DNA of 20,814 nt from BS150m-G50 sp964501185 [NCBI: uncultured Bacteroidia bacterium] (lineage in GTDB: Bacteria > CAIWAD01 > BS150m-G50): contig CAZCRT010000043.1 of NCBI GenBank assembly GCA_964501185.1, positions 1 through 20,814 of the forward strand. Reading direction: 5' to 3'. This document shows, piece after piece, positions 16,149 through 20,814 of this stretch. The notes below the pieces were generated by a model. That model saw nothing but the letters and a program-made list of their open reading frames with translations. It did no database searches and was not told where the DNA came from. Each line of letters starts with the position of its first letter. Positions within the stretch are counted from its first letter, which is position 1. Position numbers and translations under genes: made by a program.

Positions 16149-16179
16149 GACAGAATTGTCATTTGTTGACAATATTGTC
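16149..16179. promoter_or_regulatory. Paired GACA-TGTC dyads, possible operators
   Basis: GACAGAATTGTC (16149-16160) and the perfect palindrome GACAATATTGTC (16168-16179), 19 bp centre to centre. The second includes a TTGACA (16167-16172) that could be a -35 box, although no good -10 follows at 16-18 bp. Confidence 0.35.
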
Positions 16180-16333
16180 ACTCTTAACAGGGTAGAGGAC
16201 ATGGATAATCTGCGTGAGGAGACTTAAGTGCATGTAATTAATGTAGTAGATAGAAAGCAATAAACTGGCATGCTGATTGCTTAGTAAAGAAGCGAACGGC
16301 TTTGGCAGGCAGTTCATGGAAGCTGGTGAACGG

Positions 16334-16365
16334 AGAAGGGGAGTGAAAGCTCCCCTTCTTCTATA
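16334..16365 (+). terminator. Strong intrinsic terminator
   Basis: Perfect 10-bp stem AGAAGGGGAG (16334-16343) / CTCCCCTTCT (16350-16359), loop TGAAAG, followed by T-rich TCTATATTTC. It ends the long plus-strand cluster or a small RNA starting after ymdB, and faces the convergent transposase gene. Confidence 0.75.
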
Positions 16366-16468
16366 TTTCTATCCAGATAAGACGATGATAACTATCAGGG
16401 CTTATCCTTGTAATCACTATCCTGCACTACCAGGTAATAGAAAACTCGAAAGAACTCACAAAAAGTAA

Positions 16469-17209
16469 TCAGATTGCTTTGCTACGAATATTCCTCCCAG
16501 CCAGTAATTGTTTCAGTATCCTACTCTCTACATCAGCATTCACAAGCTCGCGTGAATAACCGCGCAATAGATCCCTCAGGCTGAAGTCACCGGGTGTTGG
16601 TAACCCCAGATCATCTATTCTGCTGGAAAATCCCAGAACATTTGTCTGTGGTATCTGTTCGGGGGCAGACTCGATCCCCTGCCGGACAGGATTGAGATGG
16701 ATGTAGCGAATTGTATCTACTATGTAATCAGCATCCAGAAGCCATACTGCTTTGAACCTGCCAACAAAGCGAATTCGTTTTGCATCGCTTTTATGTCGTA
16801 TGTTGTACTGCTGGACTATTGAACTCTGCAATGCTTGCATAAATGTGGAGATTCGATTTCCCTCAATTGCCGTTATCATCAGGTGAAAATGATTGCTCAT
16901 GATAGCATACGCAATCACCTGTATGTTGTATTTACGACTAAACCGTTTTATAGCCTTACGAAATCGCCAAATATCTATGTCATCCTCATAGAGTCTCTGG
17001 CCAGATTCAAGGTGGTTGGTAATATGATAGAAGTGCAGATCAGCGAAACGTGCTGAAGAAAGGTGCGCGTAACCTTGCTTCCATCGTACCCGTTTTAAGC
17101 GGAGACGCGTTGCTGTCAGTTGAGGAGCAGTCTCATGTCTGAGAAGAGATTCTTCATGCAGGAAGTCTTCAAAATGTGATTCACGAACAAAAATCTTTCT
17201 TTTTGGCAT
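16469..17209 (-). CDS. Y1 HUH transposase, REP-associated (RAYT) type
   Basis: The 246-residue protein carries the transposase_17 / Y1 domain: YHITNHLESGQRLY, then AYAIMSNHFHLMI with the HUH pair His-Phe-His, and the catalytic tyrosine in IRYIHLNPVRQG. The length and the C-terminal extension fit RAYT proteins, which are single-copy host-associated relatives of IS200/IS605 transposases linked to REP palindromes. I chose ATG 17209, preceded by GGAGA at five bases, over a GTG at 17260. It appears intact. No IS200-type ends were recognised on either side, but inverted repeats lie on both flanks (16334-16359 and 17416-17449). Confidence 0.87.
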   Translation of the reverse strand: MPKRKIFVRESHFEDFLHEESLLRHETAPQLTATRLRLKRVRWKQGYAHLSSARFADLHFYHITNHLESGQRLYEDDIDIWRFRKAIKRFSRKYNIQVIAYAIMSNHFHLMITAIEGNRISTFMQALQSSIVQQYNIRHKSDAKRIRFVGRFKAVWLLDADYIVDTIRYIHLNPVRQGIESAPEQIPQTNVLGFSSRIDDLGLPTPGDFSLRDLLRGYSRELVNADVESRILKQLLAGRNIRSKAI

Positions 17210-17415
17210 TAGTCTCTCCAGAGTTGTGCTAGGAAAGCACCCTTTAACTGAGTGCTGCACTATTGGATGCCGTAAAGGGGGATTTGTTCACGGAAAAAGC
17301 ACTTTTCTTGATCTTCTTGAATTTGGAGGAAAATACTCGAATGGTCGCTTCACTGGTTACATCGCAAGCCTGAACTATACAACCAGTAAAGTCCAGATGA
17401 TCGGGAAGGATAGAG

Positions 17416-17449
17416 TACGGTTCCTGCAGAAGCATCCACAGGAACCGTA
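17416..17449 (-). terminator. Inverted repeat after the PLD gene, probable terminator
   Basis: Perfect 11-bp stem TACGGTTCCTG (17416-17426) / CAGGAACCGTA (17439-17449), 12-base loop, five bases past the stop of the minus-strand gene. The following minus-strand sequence (CTCTATCCTT) is only moderately T-rich. It might also be a REP-like hairpin of the neighbouring RAYT gene. Confidence 0.5.
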
Positions 17450-17454
17450 TTCTG

Positions 17455-20400
17455 TTATTTAAGCAGGATCATTTTACCTTCTACATAATGCTGTCGGTTA
17501 ACTGCAAACCGATAAATGTATACTCCACTTGGGAAATCAGCGAGATCCAATTGAATGCACTGTGTTCCTGCAGCGAAAACCTCATTAAAGTGAATTGGCA
17601 GGCTTTCACCTAGAATGTTATAAACTTCTATTGAAACACTGGCGTCTTGCAGGAGTTCTATGTTAAAACTAGTAATAGGATTAAACGGATTGGGATAGTT
17701 ATTACTAACTGAAAACACTTCCGGAAGTGTTTTTGCATCCAACACATCTTCAAATTCATAGTTGCCACCAGCTGCATGATATCTCGCAGCGAACTCTTGC
17801 AGATACTGATTAGTGACCAACGGATCCGTAACAACCACGATGTTTTCATTATTGTAGTTCTCAGCGCTACTGGACCAGTTATGAGAGCCGGTAGCTACAA
17901 AAGGAGTTCCATCGAAGACATGTTCTGCGTCACAGATCAAGTATTTGTGGTGCAACGTACCTGTTTCATCATCAAGGAGTACATCTGCTCCCCACGCAAC
18001 CATCGGTTCATATTCTGAATACTGATCGTAACCTGAATCAAAAACACCCCGCACCTGATAGTCCGGAATATTGGTGAACTGATCGTGGAAAGCATCATTG
18101 ATATCACCTCTGGTGAAGGCGAACATACAGAAATAGGATGAGTACTCACTCGTTCCAATCAAGTCAATTACCTGGTTTGTAACCTGATCACTTGGTGAGA
18201 AGTAGGCTTCGACCGGATAATCACCGATCATAAAATGATGTGGTGTATTATCAGTCTTGTTCTCACCAAAAAGCGAATAGTTAGGGTCAGGTGTAATAGT
18301 ACTACTACCCCACATCTCATTGAATTCCAGAGTATAAGCCAGCGCCAGTGATTGATCCTGAATTTCAATACTGTTCTGCATTGCATTAATACCCATTCCG
18401 CCAGCACTTATAAGATTCAGGGAACCAGTCCAGACCCAATCGTCACTGGCACTGGAAGAATCCCTGGCATCGAAAATCAGGAACTTATTGTGTTGCAGAC
18501 CATTACCATCATTCTGTCCATAACTGTCATCAATAACATTTATACCGGCAGCCGCAATCTGACTCACCTGATTCTGATTGTGATCATCATCATATATAAA
18601 TCTCACCTCAACTCCCCGGTTGTGAGCATCAATGAGTGCATCTGCAATTGACTGGATAGAGAGAGAATACAGACATGCATCTATGGAGTAATTTGCCTGA
18701 TCGATTCTCTCAATAAGTCTTTCATGTGGTTGTGCGTATCCCCAGGCCTCGTTTCCAGGAATTGCATAAGCGGTCTCAACACTTTGGGTGAAATAGACAT
18801 TAATTGTACCTGTAGAAGTTGGATCGGAGGCACTCGCAAAGACATAGGGATTTGAAACGCTGGAGCCATCATCATTAAGTGACGCAACAACACATAGATA
18901 GGGACTTCCGGAAGTCAAGCCTGTGAATGTGACCTCATGATCAGTAACATCCTCGTCGACAGCAATACTGTCCAACATTGTCTCACCATCATATGTATAA
19001 AGCACGCCAATAGTATTGCCCGGATTCTCAGTTCCAAATTCGAACGAAACTTCCCCGGGAAGAATCTCAGTTTCCTGGGGTCCGTAAGTGATCATTGGCC
19101 CCGGAGCCTGAATGACATCCTCCACGAATCGTGGTAATAACTGATACCCCGACGAGTATGGTTCACTGTAATCATATTGGCCACCGAGGGCAACAACATC
19201 GAAACTTCCGGAAGGTGCGTTGGTTCCCGCCAGATCAGAGTCAATATCAATTCTGATCGTACAGGTTCCACTTGCATCAGTAAGAACATAATTGCTATTC
19301 CCAGCCCAGGTATTAGTATTAACTGTAACATTATCTATCCGGACGAGTAGACCCTCATATGGTTCATTCTGCCCGCTCTGCGTATCGATATCGTGACATG
19401 TCAGTAATAGAGGAATAATCTCATTACCTGAAGAATGTATTTCCAGAAGAGTAACTGGCTGAATCTCCACCAGGCCATTCCATTGGGTTACAGTACCAGA
19501 TAACTCGACATCATCACCTATTTCAACAGCTTCACCAAAGTCCCAGTCATAAAGAGCAACACCACCGGTTTCATCCTGAATGAAGCTGGGTTGCCCTAAT
19601 TCAGTAGCAGCTGTTACCAATCCACGCAGAAACACTAATTCACCCAACAAGTTAGGTATTCCATTTTCATCATTGTCGTGCAGCATTGATATTGCGTGAT
19701 TATCACCCAGCACCTGCAGCACAGGTAGTGACAGTATTGGTGTCAAAGTGCCTTCGGGAACAGCTGTTTCAACCAGTATGTAGAAATTATTAGTTATGTT
19801 TGGTGGATTCACTTCAAGGAAACTCGCAGTTCCAGTCTCTTCACCTGTTAACTCCGCTGCAGATATTGTGCAGATATTTCCATCGACTTCATAGGTGGCG
19901 GCAGAAAATCCGCTACCTGTTAACACAATGTTTCCAGAGAAATCAAAGGCTTCCGGAAGTGTTATTCGTACTGTAGCCAGTTCGTAGTCATCTGCCTGGA
20001 CTGTAAAGCTGATGTCCTCAATGAAACCACCGAAGACCTGTTCCGGATCGACTGTGCAGGTTCCAGAGCCATCAGTTATCTCGGTCTCAGGTTCCATTGG
20101 CGAATCACCGTTCTGAGGAAAGACATATTCGAAATCATGTACAACGAAATCAGCCGAATTCAGATCAGAATCGTAACCGTTACCTGCTTGACCATCTTCA
20201 CCATCAGGCCGCATTGATACTTCGTCAGAGTCAGCATTTGCCTTACGTTCAAGTGATCCACCATCTGGTGTTGTACCTGCGTCATTTCCCTCGCCACCTT
20301 CAGGATCAATCGCGCCTTCCCAGCCAACTTTGTCGATCTCGACATCAGCATCATCAAGCACCCTGACATGACCACCTGAGTTGCCAAGTCCAAGACTGTA

Positions 20401-20715
20401 CTCCCAGACCAGGTCAGGTTCCGGATTTACAGCATTCCCCCCCCAGAGGAAAAAACTTCGAGGAAACAGTTCTGTTCCTGGAGGTATTGTAACCTTGTCG
20501 AGCCAATCGGCACCGGAGGCAGAGCGATACTCAATTTCCCAGCCGCCAATAAGAATTGTATATTCGGTTGGATTATAGAGTTCTACGAATTCTTCAGTGA
20601 TACCAGAACGCTCATCGTAGCGGACTTCACTGATAACGACGTGATCAGTCTGGGCAAAGACTGCGGTGAACATTGCAAGGATATAGAAGACAGAGATGAC
20701 AGCTTTGAATTTCAT
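17455..20715 (-). CDS. Secreted phospholipase D-fold protein with lamin-tail, OB and T9SS sorting domains
   Basis: The 1086-residue protein has a signal peptide (1-21, ending AVFAQ). Domains in order: lamin-tail domain (about 23-140, VVISEVRYDERSG...EEFVELYNPT), acidic low-complexity linker, Ig-like stretch (about 215-310), an OB-like nucleic-acid-binding type domain (about 350-535, VFLRGLVTAA...FIQDETGG), a fibronectin-like stretch, then two phospholipase D half-sites, HNKFLIFD (about 741) and HHKYLICD (about 919), each followed by a GS(L/H)N motif. The tail (about 1005-1086) is a T9SS type A sorting domain with NYPNPFNP and GVYIYRF. Likely a cell-surface or released nuclease or phosphodiesterase; PLD-fold nucleases pair such domains, but the substrate is unproven. 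GAGAG precedes the ATG. Four iterated palindromes lie inside (two exact, two 11/12). Confidence 0.9.
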   Translation of the reverse strand: MKFKAVISVFYILAMFTAVFAQTDHVVISEVRYDERSGITEEFVELYNPTEYTILIGGWEIEYRSASGADWLDKVTIPPGTELFPRSFFLWGGNAVNPEPDLVWEYSLGLGNSGGHVRVLDDADVEIDKVGWEGAIDPEGGEGNDAGTTPDGGSLERKANADSDEVSMRPDGEDGQAGNGYDSDLNSADFVVHDFEYVFPQNGDSPMEPETEITDGSGTCTVDPEQVFGGFIEDISFTVQADDYELATVRITLPEAFDFSGNIVLTGSGFSAATYEVDGNICTISAAELTGEETGTASFLEVNPPNITNNFYILVETAVPEGTLTPILSLPVLQVLGDNHAISMLHDNDENGIPNLLGELVFLRGLVTAATELGQPSFIQDETGGVALYDWDFGEAVEIGDDVELSGTVTQWNGLVEIQPVTLLEIHSSGNEIIPLLLTCHDIDTQSGQNEPYEGLLVRIDNVTVNTNTWAGNSNYVLTDASGTCTIRIDIDSDLAGTNAPSGSFDVVALGGQYDYSEPYSSGYQLLPRFVEDVIQAPGPMITYGPQETEILPGEVSFEFGTENPGNTIGVLYTYDGETMLDSIAVDEDVTDHEVTFTGLTSGSPYLCVVASLNDDGSSVSNPYVFASASDPTSTGTINVYFTQSVETAYAIPGNEAWGYAQPHERLIERIDQANYSIDACLYSLSIQSIADALIDAHNRGVEVRFIYDDDHNQNQVSQIAAAGINVIDDSYGQNDGNGLQHNKFLIFDARDSSSASDDWVWTGSLNLISAGGMGINAMQNSIEIQDQSLALAYTLEFNEMWGSSTITPDPNYSLFGENKTDNTPHHFMIGDYPVEAYFSPSDQVTNQVIDLIGTSEYSSYFCMFAFTRGDINDAFHDQFTNIPDYQVRGVFDSGYDQYSEYEPMVAWGADVLLDDETGTLHHKYLICDAEHVFDGTPFVATGSHNWSSSAENYNNENIVVVTDPLVTNQYLQEFAARYHAAGGNYEFEDVLDAKTLPEVFSVSNNYPNPFNPITSFNIELLQDASVSIEVYNILGESLPIHFNEVFAAGTQCIQLDLADFPSGVYIYRFAVNRQHYVEGKMILLK
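17717..17728. repeat. Iterated palindrome ACTTCCGGAAGT, copy 9
   Basis: Exact match in the PLD gene, read as LPEV; flanked by AAAAC and GTTTT, giving a perfect 22-bp palindrome (17712-17733). Confidence 0.95.
18904..18915. repeat. Iterated palindrome ACTTCCGGAAGT, copy 10
   Basis: Exact match in the PLD gene, read as TSGS; symmetry extends to 14 bp. Confidence 0.95.
19204..19215. repeat. Iterated palindrome, 11/12 copy
   Basis: ACTTCCGGAAGG in the PLD gene, read as PSGS; the inner ten bases CTTCCGGAAG are intact. Confidence 0.85.
19949..19960. repeat. Iterated palindrome, 11/12 copy
   Basis: GCTTCCGGAAGT in the PLD gene, read as LPEA; the inner ten bases CTTCCGGAAG are intact. Confidence 0.85.
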
Positions 20716-20814
20716 TTTACTCTCTCTGGTGAATTATCTGACATTATCATACGACGAGGAAGAAGTGGTCCGGTTTCCCAGGACAGCTCAGCTTGATTCT
20801 TAAGTGTTTTTCCT
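20716..20814. other. Upstream region of the PLD gene, window edge
   Basis: Only 99 bp. It should contain the minus-strand promoter or leader; nothing diagnostic was seen. Confidence 0.4.

Larger units (their letters stand above)
16116..16468. other. 353-bp region between ymdB and the transposase gene
   Basis: Holds two dyads (16149-16160, 16168-16179), two tiny frames with a good ribosome site between them (ATG 16201, 8 codons; GTG 16228, 11 codons, GAGGAG six bases upstream), and a strong terminator (16334-16359). It could be the ymdB 3' region, a small RNA with its own promoter, or a decayed gene. The 63-codon frame at 16277-16468 crosses the terminator and is not credible. Confidence 0.45.

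Noticed and set aside
16277-16468. 63-codon open frame before the transposase
   Set aside because: It runs through a strong terminator and has no ribosome site.
16334-17449. Group II intron domain V remnants (GTGAAAG and TACGGTTC strings)
   Set aside because: The two strings are 1 kb apart with no catalytic triad stem or reverse transcriptase; better read as terminators.
5240-19960. Iterated motif as Chi, KOPS or another polar chromosome signal
   Set aside because: The motif is a perfect palindrome and cannot carry strand direction.
5240-19960. Resemblance to eukaryotic ETS factor sites (CCGGAAGT)
   Set aside because: The gene content is plainly bacterial; the match is coincidental.
1-20814. 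CRISPR array, prophage or toxin-antitoxin locus
   Set aside because: No regularly spaced direct repeats, phage genes or paired toxin-antitoxin frames were seen.

Overview
The window reads as chromosomal DNA of a Gram-negative, didermic bacterium, most likely from the FCB superphylum or a neighbouring candidate phylum. The main reason is the C-terminal type IX secretion (T9SS) sorting domain with the NYPNPFNP signature at the end of the 1086-residue gene on the right. Two very large c-type cytochromes fused to membrane cytochrome b domains suggest anaerobic or metal/extracellular-type respiration. I cannot name the genus from sequence alone.

Layout. 1-4652 (minus strand) is a two-gene cytochrome operon: an 826-residue protein with 17 CXXCH motifs, then a 674-residue protein with 11, both ending in a haem-b type membrane module. 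A UUCG-capped terminator lies at the very left edge. 4942-5418 (minus) is a pyruvoyl-dependent arginine decarboxylase. 5879-5953 is a tRNA-Val(GAC) with two unusual bases. 6137-16115 (plus) is a long translation / division / RNA-decay cluster: thrS, infC (CTG start), rpmI, rplT, pheS, pheT, a small coiled-coil gene, zapA, a 6S RNA candidate, rny and ymdB. 16469-17209 (minus) is a Y1/HUH transposase of the REP-associated (RAYT) type. 17455-20715 (minus) is a secreted multi-domain phospholipase D-fold protein.

The most unusual signal is not a gene. The 12-bp perfect palindrome ACTTCCGGAAGT occurs ten times exactly, plus twice at 11/12 with the inner ten bases intact. A random 12-mer is expected about 0.001 times in a window this size. 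The sites lie in genes and between genes, and in coding sequence they are read in all three frames (LPE(V/A), (T/P)SGS, FRK), so the constraint is on the DNA and not on the protein. It behaves like a highly iterated palindrome or DNA-uptake-type signal of this genome. I do not recognise it as a described one.

How the genes fit together: the central cluster couples aminoacylation (ThrRS, PheRS), initiation (IF3) and ribosome assembly (L35, L20) to FtsZ-ring regulation (ZapA and a putative partner), RNA polymerase regulation (6S RNA) and mRNA turnover (RNase Y, YmdB). The flanks hold respiratory and secreted functions, both on the minus strand.
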